From Xanthoparmelia taractica (taxonomy: Eukaryota; Ascomycota; Lecanoromycetes; Lecanorales; Parmeliaceae), in NCBI GenBank assembly GCA_033085395.1, contig JANQBS010000017.1, positions 62,001-126,000 of the forward strand: a stretch of DNA of 64,000 nt. The letters run 5' to 3'. The translations under genes and the position numbers were made by a program. This document shows, in pieces, positions 44,389 to 56,823 of this stretch. Positions within the stretch are counted from its first letter, which is position 1. The number at the start of each line of letters is the position of its first letter. The notes beneath the pieces are model-generated. The model was not told the DNA's origin, did not search any database, and was given only the letters and a program-made list of their open reading frames with translations.

Positions 44389-45982
44389 ATGCCAAGGCCT
44401 CCTACTAGTCACCAAATGTCGCCTTGTACTTGTACCTCCTTGAACAGCAGCAATGATAATCAAAAAGATTGGGACAACTTCCCTCCCGCTGTCAAGCGAA
44501 AGGTACGTCGTAACTCAAAGTATTCTTTTCATCTCCCACGTCCGCAGAGCTGATTTGACCTTCTAATCAAAACAGTACTTCTCCTCCCTCGAGAGATTGA
44601 GGCTTGCACAGAATTCAGCGCCCGCAAAGGAATCTCCTTCAGTGAAAAGCTTTCATGGCGCCGTGAAAGTCTCCAAATCAAAGTCCTCTCCGTCACGTCC
44701 TGCGCTGGCTCGAAGGAATTCAAGCTACTTCAAGAGGAAGACTCCCTCGCCCACAAGCCATACATTCTCCCCCTCCGATGCTCAATGGTTCCTCAGACTT
44801 CCCGATAAAGTCCAACAGAAGCATTTCACCAGGGAGGAGCGCCATGCGCTGTCGGGACAAAGGGACAACATCGATCTCGACTACCCGAACGACAAGCTCT
44901 GCACATTCTACAGACAAGGCAGGGAAAGAAATCGAAGTGTGCCAACGTTACGGACCTCGTCATATTCGAGCCTGTCCTCTCTGAGCACGTTCGACCTCGA
45001 GCTACCTGCTGATCCGGCCATTGACATGGACGACTCAATGATCTGGTTCGATGATGACAATGACTTGGACTTGTCTTCGAAGCTGCAATTGGACGATTAC
45101 CATGAATTCATGACCAAAGCTGCAGAATCAGATGCCAAACCTTCGAAGCGCCGGCCTTCTTTCCGGAAAGCGTTGTCTCTAAACCAGTTGCCATTCGGTG
45201 CAAATACCTCTCCAGTCCCGCCACTTCCGAAACCCACCCATCTCACACCTGTCGCACCTACACCTCAACCACAATCAGTGCATCAACACGCCCCATCTCG
45301 CCCGTTTCTGGCCCATGCTCATGGAGCCCAGACATCCAATTCAGCCATTGAAGCTTCCGCGAAATACTACCGAGATCCCGAAGCAAGACTCAAGCTTCGC
45401 GTCTATTTAGCCTCTCCTCAGAATTTCGACGAAGCAATCGAATTTGGGTTCCCATCCTTGGAGGACACAGAAGACCGCCTCTTAAGCCGACCTTCGCTTT
45501 CCCGGGCCCGCAAAACAGCGCCTTGCAAAACATTCCTCCATGATGACAGCCCTTCACTGTTTGACGCTCTCGACGATGATGACGACGCTGAATCTACCAC
45601 CAGTCTCCCGGAAAGAGACGCACCGTACACTCCCTTGCGCAGCGTTTTCAACCACGATGCTACGCTCCTCTCGCCGTCAATAGCCACTTCTTCCGGCTCT
45701 AGCGGTACCCTCTTCCCAAGATCCACCGTCCGCAACCAGGCATCCGAGCCTTTCGCTCAGCTGCTTGGCGGGAGCAGGGAGATGACTTTACGTATGACGC
45801 TCACGAGGCCGGAGTTGCGAGCTGATGAAAAAGCGCTGTATGCAAACACTACGGGCGATGATCCTCTAGCATTAGAGCATCTACCGCCAACGAAGAAGGA
45901 AGCGGATATCTGGGATCAGCTTCCAAAAGAGCGTGGCACTCTAAAAAAGTTCTGGAGGAGGGTAAGCGGGAAGGGATGTTGA
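44389..45982 (+). CDS. Conserved fungal protein of unknown function
   Basis: Exons 44389-44502 and 44576-45982 (73-bp intron), 506 aa. The splice rebuilds FPPAVKRKYFSSLERLRLAQ, a pattern I know from uncharacterised filamentous-fungal proteins. A folded-looking patch follows: DAQWFLRLPDKVQQKHFTRE, then LCTFYRQG. The middle has acidic (MIWFDDDNDLDL) and Ser/Pro-rich low-complexity parts with RRPSF-type phosphorylation-like sites. A conserved helical segment (YYRDPEARLKLRVYLASPQN, then FDEAIEFGFPS) and a C-terminal DQLPKERGTLKKFWRRVSG close the chain. No catalytic motif, signal peptide or membrane helix. Function unknown. Confidence 0.75.
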
Positions 45983-47241
45983 ACTGTTCCAGCGGGAGAA
46001 TCTGTCGCTACATTCGCTGTCTATCGACTATCTGGGGCTCATCTTGGAAGCCCAACACTTGCTGTTCTTTAGCGCTTGAAGCGGGTTTTTCGGCATGTGG
46101 GAGTTATTTGCTCGAATGGGGGCTACGTTCACGATACCAACGTTCTTGATGAACTGCTAATCTATTTTGTTCTTCTAATGACTTGTATTACTATAGCACG
46201 ATCTCAGACGGGCTTCGCACGCTCAAAATACCATCAACCGAATTCGATTTCACAATTGCAGAGCTACTTTCCCTTCAGGTCTCATCTGAGCATCCCCGGA
46301 ACCCGATCCCGATACTCTATGAATGCTAGACTAGTACCCTGGTTAAATATCTCAGCAGCACCCTTCTCCATCCCTTTCTTCCTACATGCCCCCACTAACG
46401 AAGACAGAGCGCCCTTACCCTGTACCGCCTACATCATTGCCAGGATCAGACCCCCCGTTCCAGCGACGCGAATTACATTAGGTTCTCAGGGACTGCATTG
46501 TCTTTGTTGTCTGAACCGTCATCTTTGGTGACAGAGTCGCTGTCTGCCATGGAGATGATTTTTCGAGGGTCTGGGGTTGGGTTCTCTGCATGGGGTTCGG
46601 AGTGGGAACTGGTGTGGTGGCTAGGACGATGATGATTAGGATGTGGAATGGTGTCTGGTACAGTGGATGGTACTGATATTATCAATATGTGAAATGGTTT
46701 GGTACAGTGTATGGATAGTGATAGGCTAGTTGTCTTGATTGGATTAAAACTGGTCAAAACGATTGATTGATCTATCAATCGGTGCGGGACACCAATGTGC
46801 TTCACAAAAAGAACGATATTTCACGATTCCACCAGCAGAATCTCTACCCGATGAGCCCAATCTTACATCAACGATGGCGGCTGAACGCCTGAGGCTATTG
46901 AAAACGCCTACAGAATAGAGAGCCACGGAAAACGTTGATAGATAACCCTGAGAGGGCAACTTACCATCAGTGATAATGACGCTCTTGAATCCGTAATAGC
47001 AGATACTCGTTCAACTGTCAATCTTCGCAGGAAGGCGGCAATGAATTTTTGCGAACTGCAACGAAGCAGGAAGATGGCAATGCAGTCGGCATTTCTGAAA
47101 TCATGAGACACCGCACGGAGCTAAAACAAAAGCGCTTACACAGCTTCTGTGATGTTTTGCTTGGAAACCACGATTGGGTCTCAAATGAACGCAATCGTAT
47201 GATAGCACTAGCTCAGGTATTGCTTTGCTTTTCATTGATAT
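45983..47241. other. Intergenic region, no gene recognised
   Basis: Short ORFs only between the hypothetical gene and the CCT4 stop, both 3' ends. No clear terminator or RNA gene. Confidence 0.5.
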
Positions 47242-48908
47242 TTACCGTGATAAAGCGATATCATCAATCCTCAATATCATCTTCACAGTCTCTGCCGCCA
47301 ACTCCACCGCACTGGTACTCACCAGTAGCGGCTGGAGCACGTTCTCTTCTTGCATGTTATTCTTGACGCCCCCACTGCGAATACTGACTCCTGCATTGCT
47401 CTCGCCAAACTCGTGTCTATGCCTCAAATCTGTAACCACTCGTATGCTGTTCAGTCCAGCGTTCTCCGCAAGCGTGGTAGGGATGACTTCCATGGCATCT
47501 GCGAATGCCTTCCAACAAATCGCTTCGGTTCCCGTCATTTCTCTCGATTGCCTTGAAAGTGTATTGGCAATGGCGATTTCCGGCGCTCCGCCGCCGGCAA
47601 TGAGCGCCTTCTTCTTCACCAGGCATCGAATAACGCAAAGAGCGTCGTGAAGAGAGCGTTCGGCTTCATCGAGAATGAGCGAGTTGGCGCCGCGGCATAT
47701 TATGCTGATAGTCTTGGGGACATTTGGGTGTTTGTGGGCAATGCCGGTTACTTTGACAATGCGCGAGCCTGACGCTTGGACCTCGTCGAGGAGATCCGCG
47801 GAACCAAGCTTGTCTTCCGTGAAGGAGTCGATGTCAGCGATTGGTTTGCAGCCTGTGCTCTTGCAAATGAATTCGACTTCGTCCCGCTCAATGTCCTTGA
47901 CGGCCAGGATGTTGAGTTTGGCCAGGAAATGCAAGCTCAAATCATTGACCGCATCTCTTAGTATAGACTTCTGTATGAGTAGAACATTGCACTTCGCTTT
48001 CTTGATTTTTTTGACCATGTTCAGTAGATAAGTCCGTTCTTCCTTCAGGATCTTGTCCATTTGACGGTAGTCGTTGACTACAATTTGATTCTCCATATCT
48101 GGCTTTGGAGGGCTTAGCTGGAATTGTATCAGCGCTATCCGGGCTTTCTCCATTCTGGATGGTCCGCCTCCACTCTTTACAACTGGTTGATTGAGCACCA
48201 GGCCGTCAATCATTTCGCTGTCTTCTATCGTACCGCCCACCTTTTTGACTATTCTGATATTTTTCAGGTCAACATTGTCTGCAGTCTTTTGATCAATAGT
48301 TTTCAGGACAGCGTCGACGGCCATAGGACCAAGTAGGTTCGAATGTTGGGAGACAATCTTGGATGAAAGCGATGTGGAGGCGGCTTGTAGGAGGGTGGTC
48401 CGATCGGATAAGGAAATTTGATGCGACATATTTTCGAGCGTCCGGACTGCAGCCGCAGCTGCTCGCTGGAACGATTCCGATATGACGGTAGGATGTATGC
48501 CTTTTGCCAGCAGTCGATCCGCTGCTCCCAGTAGACTCCCAGCGATCACTACCACTGAGGTGGTGCCGTCTCCAGCCTCCACGTCTTGAGCCGCACTGAG
48601 ATCGACGAGCATCTTAGCAGCAGGATGCATCACGCTCATATCTTTCAGCATTGTGTTGCCGTCATTTGTAATTATAGTCTGGCCCTTCCCAGTTTGAATC
48701 ATCTTGTCCATTCCTCTCGGACCTAGCGAAGTCCGTATTGCGTCTGCAACAGCTCGAGCTGCCATGATGTTTGCATTCCGGACTGCCATAGGCTTCTCTT
48801 TATCCTGCAGGGATTTTCAGCATTCATGAGAAGCTGCGGACCATTATTGAGGATTACTTTGAAGGCATTGTTGCCAGAATTTGACTTTGGTGGGGCTGTG
48901 GCAGCCAT
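47242..48908 (-). CDS. CCT4: T-complex chaperonin subunit delta (Cct4)
   Basis: Exons 48908-48858 and 48804-47242 (53-bp intron), 537 aa. The splice gives MAATAPPKS...NNAFK joined to DKEKPMAVRNANIMAARAVA. Group II chaperonin signatures: SLGPRGMDKMI, TNDGNTMLKDM and the ATP-binding GDGTTSVVVIAG in the equatorial domain; then the apical substrate region and a late GGGAPEIAIA. The stretch with ILKEERTYLLNMVKKIKKAK and SILRDAVNDLSLHFLAK is typical of the delta subunit. One of eight subunits of the cytosolic TRiC/CCT ring that folds actin, tubulin and WD40 proteins. It shares a 369-bp divergent promoter with RPT1. Confidence 0.95.
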
Positions 48909-49086
48909 ATTGGTGGTACGAAGTGGTCAGCACTGGCAAGCGAAGAAATATAGAGCCAGATGTGCTCAAGTGAATTTGGCTATTATACGTGAAGCTTGGG
49001 TGTAAAGGCTTCGAATATTGAAGTCGCGTCCCGATTTTCAGCAACCGCGAAGCTAGCGTCGGCTAGTCAAGAGAGAGCCTCCGGAC

Positions 49087-49094
49087 TATAAATA
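49087..49094 (+). promoter_or_regulatory. TATA box in the CCT4/RPT1 divergent promoter
   Basis: TATAAATA lies about 190 bp upstream of the RPT1 ATG (49278) and is followed by a CT/CA-rich leader. Orientation toward RPT1 is assumed from this leader. Confidence 0.45.
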
Positions 49095-49277
49095 CGGAGT
49101 AGAGCTCTCAGATCATTCACCCAATCTGGACCACTTTCATAATACTCAACTACATCTTATAACAACGATACCTCGATTCGTGACTGATCCACCTCTTCTC
49201 GTCCCGGATATACAGCTCATAGATCCACCGATTGTTCTTTATCACCTACCAACAACTAGAGCACCTCGCCTCCCAAA

Positions 49278-50715
49278 ATGCCTAGTGCAACTGGGCAGAG
49301 TTGGGAGAAGTACAAGAAGGAGTTCGCAGACGATGAAGAGCCCGAGAAGAAGATTACACCCCTCACCGATGAGTGTGTACAGTACGGAGATGCATTTGAA
49401 TGATGGATGCTGACACGGTTTACTAGGGACATTCAAGTACTCAAGACCTATGGCGCTGCACCCTACGCTGCCGGCCTGAGACGGCTGGAGAAACAGATCA
49501 AGGAGAAGCAAACTAGTGTTAACGAAAAGATAGGTAAGTCTACGATGACCCTGAGTGCCAGGTCCCAGTCCGCTTTCAGCGCTCATGTCGCCTACAGGAG
49601 TCAAGGAATCAGACACTGGTCTCGCACCACCACATCTATGGGATATCGCAGCGGATCGGCAACGAATGTCAGAGGACCATCCCCTACAAGTCGCCCGGTG
49701 TACCAAAATCATCCAAGATGAGAAGGACGCAGAAAAGAGCAAATATGTCATCAACGTCAAGCAAATCGCCAAGTTCGTCGTCAAATTGGGCGAGCGTGTC
49801 AGCCCCACAGATATTGAGGAGGGCATGCGCGTGGGTGTCGACCGAAACAAATACGAGATTCTCCTACCCCTTCCCCCAAAGATCGACCCCTCGGTAACCA
49901 TGATGACGGTTGAAGATAAACCCGATGTGACCTATGGTGATGTCGGTGGCTGTAAAGAGCAAATCGAAAAGATCAGAGAGGTCGTCGAGATGCCACTACT
50001 CTCGCCAGAACGATTCGTTAGTCTAGGTATCGATCCTCCAAAAGGTGCTCTCCTTTATGGTCCCCCAGGCACAGGCAAAACACTGTGCGCAAGAGCCGTA
50101 GCAAACAGGACCGACGCTACCTTCATCCGCGTTATTGGCTCAGAGCTTGTGCAAAAATATGTCGGCGAGGGCGCCCGCATGGTACGAGAACTATTCGAAA
50201 TGGCCAGGACAAAGAAAGCATGCATCATCTTTTTTGACGAAATTGATGCCATAGGCGGTGCCCGTTTCGATGATGGAGCCGGAGGTGACAATGAGGTCCA
50301 GCGTACCATGCTGGAGCTCATCACCCAGCTCGATGGCTTCGATTCCCGCGGAAATATCAAGGTCATGTTCGCCACTAATCGCCCCTCAACTCTCGACCCA
50401 GCGCTCATGCGTCCTGGCCGTATAGATCGAAAGATCGAATTCGCGCTTCCCGACCTTGAGGGCCGATCGAACATCCTCCGTATTCACGCCAAGAGTATGT
50501 CGGTGGAGCGGGATATCAGATGGGAGCTGATCTCGAGACTGTGCCCGAACAGCACAGGAGCCGAACTTCGGAGTGTGGCTACCGAGGCGGGGATGTTCGC
50601 GATAAGGGCGAGGCGAAAGGTTGCTACTGAGAAAGATTTCTTGTCCGCCGTGGACAAGGTCATCAAAGGAAATTTGAAGTTCAGCTCTACAGCGAGTTAT
50701 GCGCAGTACAATTAG
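49278..50715 (+). CDS. RPT1: 26S proteasome regulatory ATPase Rpt1
   Basis: Exons 49278-49372, 49427-49533 and 49598-50715 (introns 54 and 64 bp), 439 aa. N-terminal coiled-coil segment (LRRLEKQIKEKQTSVNEKIG), then the OB-fold region KFVVKLGERVSPTDIEEGM. The AAA domain has Walker A GPPGTGKT, Walker B CIIFFDEIDAIGG and the second region of homology ATNRPSTLDPALMRPGRIDR. The pore loop is KYVGEG. The C-terminus SYAQYN lacks the HbYX motif, as expected for Rpt1. It unfolds and feeds substrates into the 20S core as part of the base hexamer, in cytosol and nucleus. Convergent with SDH1, with 325 bp between stops. Confidence 0.95.
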
Positions 50716-51040
50716 AGCCGAAGGAGAGGAGATTGGCAGTTGGGAGAGACTCTCATAAAGGACGGGAAGCTGTATACTAAATCTACGGCGTTTGCTACGG
50801 TTGCACCTTGCCAGTCAAAAGGCGAATAGGCGAATCCAACCTAGGCAGACCCTAGACATTGTTCCAGTCCTTAATATTCCAATCGCCAAAGGCAAATGTT
50901 CTTAAATATATGCATTTCTGAAACTGTAACCATATACACGAAAGCTCAGAACAAGATGCTTCGAGCCGGGACTGTCATAAGACAAAGGTGATCCAACGCC
51001 GAAAGTATGCCTCCCTCAACATCATTCCACCATCTAGCGC

Positions 51041-53279
51041 TTAGTAAGTACGCTTGAAAGGAAGTACTGGTTTGCATTCTGCTCATTTATTAGATGACTT
51101 GTTCTACCGTGTGGGTATGAATGATGATGAAAAGGCGTGTACTGACCTGCCTCATCCAGCGTGTGGCCGGTAACCTGCCTGTACCCCAGCTCCACCTTCC
51201 CTTGAGGTTCCTTCTGGAAACTCAGCGTATGCTTCATCCAATTCTGGTCGTCTCTTTCCGGGAAATCCTCTCGAGCATGGGCACCCCTCGACTCCTTTCT
51301 ATTCGCAGCAGAGTCTGCGGTTTGCACTGCACAAGTCAAAAGGTTTCGAAGCTCAAGAGATTCAACAAGGTCGCTGTTCCAGATCATGCTGCGATCTTTC
51401 GTGCCGAGCTCCGCAAATGATTGGTCAACGTCCTTGATACGCTTGCTGCCCTCGTCGAGCGACTCTTGTGTACGGAATACGGACACGTCGGTTTGCATTA
51501 CCTTTTGCATTGCCATGCGGAGTTCATGCGTTGATTTGGGACCTGATGCGGTTCGGACTTTGTCGAGTATGCTGATGCTGTCGGCACCGGCGTCCGCGCG
51601 GATTTCCTTGTGTGGCATACCGGGGGAGAAGTTATCACGGACGGTGTGGCTGACTGCCCGGCCGAAGACAATGAGATCGAGGAGGGAGTTGGCACCGAGT
51701 CGGTTGGCGCCATGGACGGAAACGCAGGCGGCCTCTCCGCAAGCGAAGAGGCCGGGGACAACTTGATCATTGCCCTGCTCATCGACAGTGATGACCTCGC
51801 CAGTGTATTTGGTTGGAATACCACCCATGTTATAGTGAACTGTAGGGAGGACGGGAATTGGCTGCTTGCGGACGTCGACGCCGGAGAAGATGCTAGCGGT
51901 TTCGGAGATACCAGGGAGACGCTCATGGAGGACCTCCGGAGGCAAATGCGAGAGTTGCAGGTAGATGTGATCTTTATCAGGGCCGACGCCACGGCCTTCC
52001 CGGATCTCCATGGTCATCGATCTTGAGACTACGTCTCGTGAGGCGAGATCTTTGGCTGTTGGTGCATAGCGTTCCATGAAGCGCTCACCCTCCGAGTTTA
52101 GAAGGTAGCCTCCCTCGCCCCGAGATCCTTCGGTGATCAGACATCCAGCACCATAGATCCCAGTCGGGTGAAATTGGACAAATTCCAGATCCTGATTAGG
52201 GAGACCAGCGCGAGCTACCATGGCCATCCCGTCTCCTGTGCAGGTGTGGGCTGATGTGCAGCTGAAGTATGCTCTTCCATAACCTCCAGTTGCCAGAACC
52301 GTATGATGTGAGCGGAACCTGTGCAGTGTGCCGTCTTCTTGGTTATATGCAATCACGCCTTTGCACTCGCCATCTTCCATGAGCAGGTCCAGCGCGAAGT
52401 ATTCTATAAAGTAATTGGTGTTGTGCCTTAGCGATTGGCCGTATAGGGTATGGAGGAGGGCATGGCCTGTTCGGTCAGCTGCAGCGCAGCATCGGTAGGC
52501 TTGCCCTCCTTTACCGAATTTTTGCGATTGACCGCCGAAGGCTCGCTGGTAGATCTTACCCTCGTCGGTTCTCGAAAACGGGCAGCCGTAATTCTCCAAC
52601 TCAATGACACTTGCCGGCGCCTCCCTTGTCATGTAGTGTATCGCATCCTGATCACCGAGCCAGTCTGAACCCTTGACAGTGTCATACATGTGCCATCTCC
52701 AATCGTCTTCATGCATACTGAAGAAGCGATTCCGTCAGAATCAATCCGCCACCGAACCCAAAGCGTACAAACTTACTTTCCTAGGGCTGCGTTGATACCG
52801 CCCTGTGCAGCTACAGTATGGCTTCTCGTGGGGAACAACTTTGATATGCATGCAGTATTGAAACCTGCCTCGGCCAGGCCAAAGGCTGCTCGCAGACCGG
52901 AGCCGCCAGCGCCCACAACAAGGGCATCATATTCATGGTCCTACGAGAGAGTCAGTGAGCGCTCAACTTGCGAGTCTATGGCAGAAGTACATACTATTAT
53001 TGGGTATTTTTTGTTGATAAAGGGGGATGCCTCTTTGGCTCGAAGGGGTTGGTTGGCTATGATTCGAGCTGAGAATAATTGTCAGTGCTGGAGGATAGCA
53101 GGCACGTCAAGGCGATCCTACCATGAGGTCTTGAAGTGGAGAAGAGTCGACTGTTTCTTGTGGCTTTTGAAAACTGGTAAATTCCATTAGCACAAACGCC
53201 CCTCATAGTTGTTTATACAAGGCGGGACAGGACAGACCTTGGACGCTGCGGCAAAGCTCCGTATTCCTAGAGAAGCCAT
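51041..53279 (-). CDS. SDH1: Succinate dehydrogenase flavoprotein subunit, mitochondrial
   Basis: Six exons: 53279-53238, 53173-53122, 53068-52995, 52940-52777, 52717-51147 and 51078-51041 (introns 53-68 bp), 646 aa. The first two exons encode a basic mitochondrial presequence (MASLGIRSFAAASKFSKATR). Exon 4 gives the FAD Rossmann motif DALVVGAGGSGLRAA and SHTVAAQGGINAALGN, whose His carries covalent FAD in the family. Later come FVQFHPTGIYGAGCL, EGSRGEGGYL, RDVVSRSM (active-site Arg region), GANRLGANSLLDL and RGAHAREDFPERDD. The last exon restores the normal C-terminus CKPVLPFKRTY. Catalyses succinate to fumarate in complex II of the inner membrane and the TCA cycle. Confidence 0.95.
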
Positions 53280-53919
53280 AGAACCAGAGGAAATCTAGTT
53301 GCAGACAATTGTGTCTGGTTAGGAGAAGGTTGGAAGATGCAATGCTTGATAGAAGAGGAGAGCAGGCAATTTAAATAATGGTGGAAATGTCGTCGATATC
53401 ACTCATGACATTCAATCCGAAGCCCGCCACACTCTAGCGGGCTGTGGGGCCGAGGTCTCTTTATCCAATCATCGCTCACCTATTCAAATCTACAATTCCC
53501 ATACCCTTTACGCTGGAGTATAGGAGATGAAGATATATACACACGCTTATGACCCGTTGTATTTTCTGGCTTGAATACTCTCAGATATCAGCGCGAGAAT
53601 CTCAGTACGTATTCAACCCAAGTGGTTGCGGCATGAATCTGATTTCTGCAAATTCTACTACCGTTTTCGTTTATGTCTATTTCATTTCGTTCTATTACTA
53701 CCCCGAGGGGACCGTTGAGATGAGTCTCGTGCTTCATAATGGCAAGCACGGAGTGTCAGAAGATATGATCGAATTCATTAAAGCAAGACTTTTAGAAAAC
53801 AGTAGTGGAGATTGAGACCCGAGTCTTTGGCTCTTTGCACAACCACCAGGCAGTTTCTTACTTGTCATAGATCAACGAGTACAAATCCTTGTGTCTATGC
53901 TATGAAACATGATCGAGGC
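53280..53919. other. SDH1 promoter region, no further gene recognised
   Basis: One 88-codon plus-strand ORF (53549-53815) without features. Otherwise probable SDH1 promoter and 3' flank of the FolB gene. Confidence 0.5.
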
Positions 53920-54773
53920 TTAGCGGATCAAGAAACTTCGATCTCTCGTGATTTCCACACCAGCTCCCTCAACAAATGTTAGCGCGCTAGGCTTCTCGAC
54001 TAAGACTGTAATCTGTGGGATCGAAAAATCCTCAAGACACGTCCTAGCTATCAAAGCAGCGAGCGCTTCCAATGTCTCGAACTTAGACGGTTCGACAACC
54101 TGGACACGCAGATAAACAGCCTGCAGCAGGGAAAATTTTGGCAGAGAAAGCGAGAGAAATTTAGACTTACACCGCAAACTCGTGACACAAGTGTCAACCA
54201 CAGGCCTTTTTCCTTGGCGTCTTGCTCTTTGTAATCTTCCTCAGTCTTGTTATGCTCGCCCAGAATTTCAAGGTTGATGGTCACTTGCTGCTTCTCCAGT
54301 CTCTCGTGAGGATTCACTCCAATGATACAAGCTACTTTCAACTGCCTGACCAGCCATGCCTGCCTCTCGCAATCCCAAGCTGGCTGTGTAGCGGTTACGT
54401 TTGTATCCCACTGCTTCCGAAGACTTACTTCTCGCCCCAGACCACCCTCTACTCTGAGTAGAGCTTTTGGCGCGACAAGGGAGATCTGAAGGCTCTCACC
54501 GGGCCATTTCTTAGAGGTTGCGATCATTACTAGATTCTTTGTTAAGTCATCAATACTGCGAAAGTGACCATCAGAAAGCATGCCGACATCTTTGCACATC
54601 TGTCCATAGGAGAATGTATGCGCTATCTCATCTGAAGTGCCGGCGGACGTGGTGTCAATCAGTAGCTTCAGTGTCAGCACGATAGGCTGCGATTTGCCAG
54701 GACGGTTCCACGCATCAGGCCCAATAACGGCCGTCATGTGTAAGTTGCGGAGCGATATATTGTCCATCGGCAT
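53920..54773 (-). CDS. Dihydroneopterin aldolase (FolB)-domain protein with tandem domains
   Basis: Exons 54773-54171 and 54099-53920 (71-bp intron, phase 0), 260 aa. The splice gives LVSRVCG joined to VVEPSKFETLEALAALIAR. Two FolB-like halves are visible. Residues 1-115 run from ISLRNLHMTAVIGPDAWNR through FSYGQMCKDV to LRVEGG. Residues 135-260 run from LVRQLKVACIIGVNPHERLE through FETLEALAALIART to ITVLVEKPSALTFVEGAGVE. The E-K-P near the end is the usual FolB close. Such proteins act on 7,8-dihydroneopterin in folate synthesis, but in fungi the activity usually sits in a trifunctional Fol1; this stand-alone protein may have another pterin role. Divergent from the GRF gene. Confidence 0.82.
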
Positions 54774-55115
54774 TTTGAGACGGAAGAGGGAACAGAGAAG
54801 ATGCCAGTGGAATCATAGAATCAACGCCTCTGTAGTATGAAGGCCATGTTGTGCATTTTCAGCACAGGTTCGCCTGCACGCAACAGCGCTAGTGCACTAT
54901 GCGCTAAACCCTAAATCTGATCACTGTTCTCGCCATGGCAACGTCTTCGCTTTTTGGTCGTTTCATGACATTACTGTACACCTTGCGGAAAGCCCTTGTT
55001 CCGCGAAACAGGGTTAACAGTATGTACAGGAATCCCATGATCCTCATCTTGGAACCAGCCTGCAAGATGGTTTGACGTCCCGCAATGTTCCCTTATTAGT
55101 TAAGCAATACATGCC

Positions 55116-56308
55116 ATGTTTAAAGGCCGTAGTAAAGGGTTCCGAGGCAGAGGCAGAGGCAGAGATCTAGGCAATGATGGAGGAACAACCAAGGTACCTT
55201 TGAAGAAGGGGCTCTTCTCCGATGGCATCTGGCAATGTAATTGCGATCCTCGCCTACCAGCACAGCACTTCCAAACCAAAAATGGTGGAAAGAATCATGG
55301 ACGATGGTGTAGGCAGACCTGACGCTCTCAACTGATACCAACCCTGGCTGACAATAAATATACACAGTCTACACATGCCAGAAAAGCCAGCCCAAACGCT
55401 GCGATTTCTTCCTCTGGGATGACGAGGCCAAATCGAGAGAAGAAGCTGCCGTCCTGAACAATTCTCGCATGGAACCCATACGTTCCCCTCAGACTCCTAG
55501 CAAACCTTCTCCATACCTTCCTATCACTCCTCAAACATCCAGTCGGCTCAAGGATACTAATTCAGGACCTGTGACTCCTGGCACGCCTTCAAAGACCTCC
55601 TACAACACGCCCTCATCCTCCGCTCGTGGCATTGAAACGCAGGGAACCACCACTCAAGGCAGCGACTCTGCAGACGAGGAATTCTATGATTGGCCCGCCA
55701 GCGACGATGACGAGCTGTTAAGTTTTGCAGACAAGGCATCCAATGGGCATACCATGCCGCCTCCGGAGACGCCACGCAAAGCTATCAAGGCGGACTTGCT
55801 CTCTACGCCCGGCAAACGAAAATTTGATGAGATGGCTGCGACCCACGGAGATGCTGTGAACGTTACTTTACAGACACCAGCAACTGGACGGGAAGGGAGC
55901 GATATCTTCACTACGCCGGCCGCTGTCACAATGGGCAAAGGTTTATTTGCGAGCGGCACTCTCCCTTCTCCAGCGGAAACTCCTACCCCAATCCGTTACA
56001 AAAACATCCCTCCCAACCAAGAATCAGAACTAGCCTCCGAGGTGTTGCATGCCTTACAAAACCATAATATTTCCATATCACCCGAAGCGCGGGAGACATT
56101 GAAGAGCGTTTGCAACAAGCACGTGCTGTACACGAAAGGCATAATGAAAGGCCGGGATGTGTCAAGAGCTATGGTCAAGAGCCAAGAAAAGCGAGTGATC
56201 GAGCTGCAAGGAGAGATTGAGGGCCTCAAGGCTGAGCGGGAGACGAACAGAGCCGTGATTAGGCATCTGCGGCGGGATATGACAGCCCGCAAAGAATCAG
56301 AAACCTGA
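55116..56308 (+). CDS. GRF zinc-finger protein
   Basis: Exons 55116-55308 and 55368-56308 (59-bp intron, phase 1), 377 aa. An Arg/Gly-rich start (FRGRGRGRD) precedes a GRF-type zinc finger across the intron: GIWQCNCDPRLPAQHF, then GKNHGRWFYTC, QPKRCDFFLWDDEA (Cys-x-Cys ... Cys ... Cys, with the GR-F and FF-W core). A long Ser/Thr/Pro-rich linker with many TP sites follows, including PGTPSKT and PPPETPRK. The C-terminal part is a helical region (SELASEVLHALQNHNISISP) ending in a Glu/Arg-rich coiled coil. GRF fingers bind single-stranded DNA in APE2, topoisomerase III and other repair proteins, so a nucleic-acid role is inferred. Confidence 0.83.
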
Positions 56309-56823
56309 ACTGGATACTCCTCAGCCCGGAGCATGAGAGTATCAATGATCTACAACTATCTATCAGCTTGTGCCGGCGATTGCAGCCATATGTTTTGGAG
56401 TGGAGAAGTAGCGGACTCATATCCCCCATCAATGTTGACAGTCGCGCTGGTAGGGATCTTTTCCTCCAATACCATTGCCCCATTCTGTTATTTTCATCTC
56501 TTCGTCTCTGTCAATGTCAGCAAGAGCAGACAGCACCCAAGAGCCAAAAGCTCAAGTACGGCAATTAGAATCCGGAGGCAATATACAATACAATACGTGA
56601 CCCAAGGCTTCCTATCGTCCAATTGCATCCATTTGCTTTGAGGGAAAGTGTATATGACAGGAAACCTATACATGCAAGTGGTGCGAAAGAAAAACAGAAG
56701 GGCGGCCAGATTACTGTGGTATTTCTCACAGAGATCGCCAGTGTTTTGTCATACACAAGGTGTTGCAAATATCCAGTCCTCCCACGCCGGTACCCTTCCT
56801 CTGGCCCCGGGGAAAGCGGTCCT
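56309..56823. other. Convergent 3' flanks of GRF gene and TMA22
   Basis: About 515 bp between two stops; no ORF of note and no recognisable RNA gene. Confidence 0.5.

Noticed and set aside
53549..53815. 88-codon plus-strand ORF between SDH1 and the FolB gene
   Set aside because: No family features and no conserved-looking splice partners; lies in promoter DNA.
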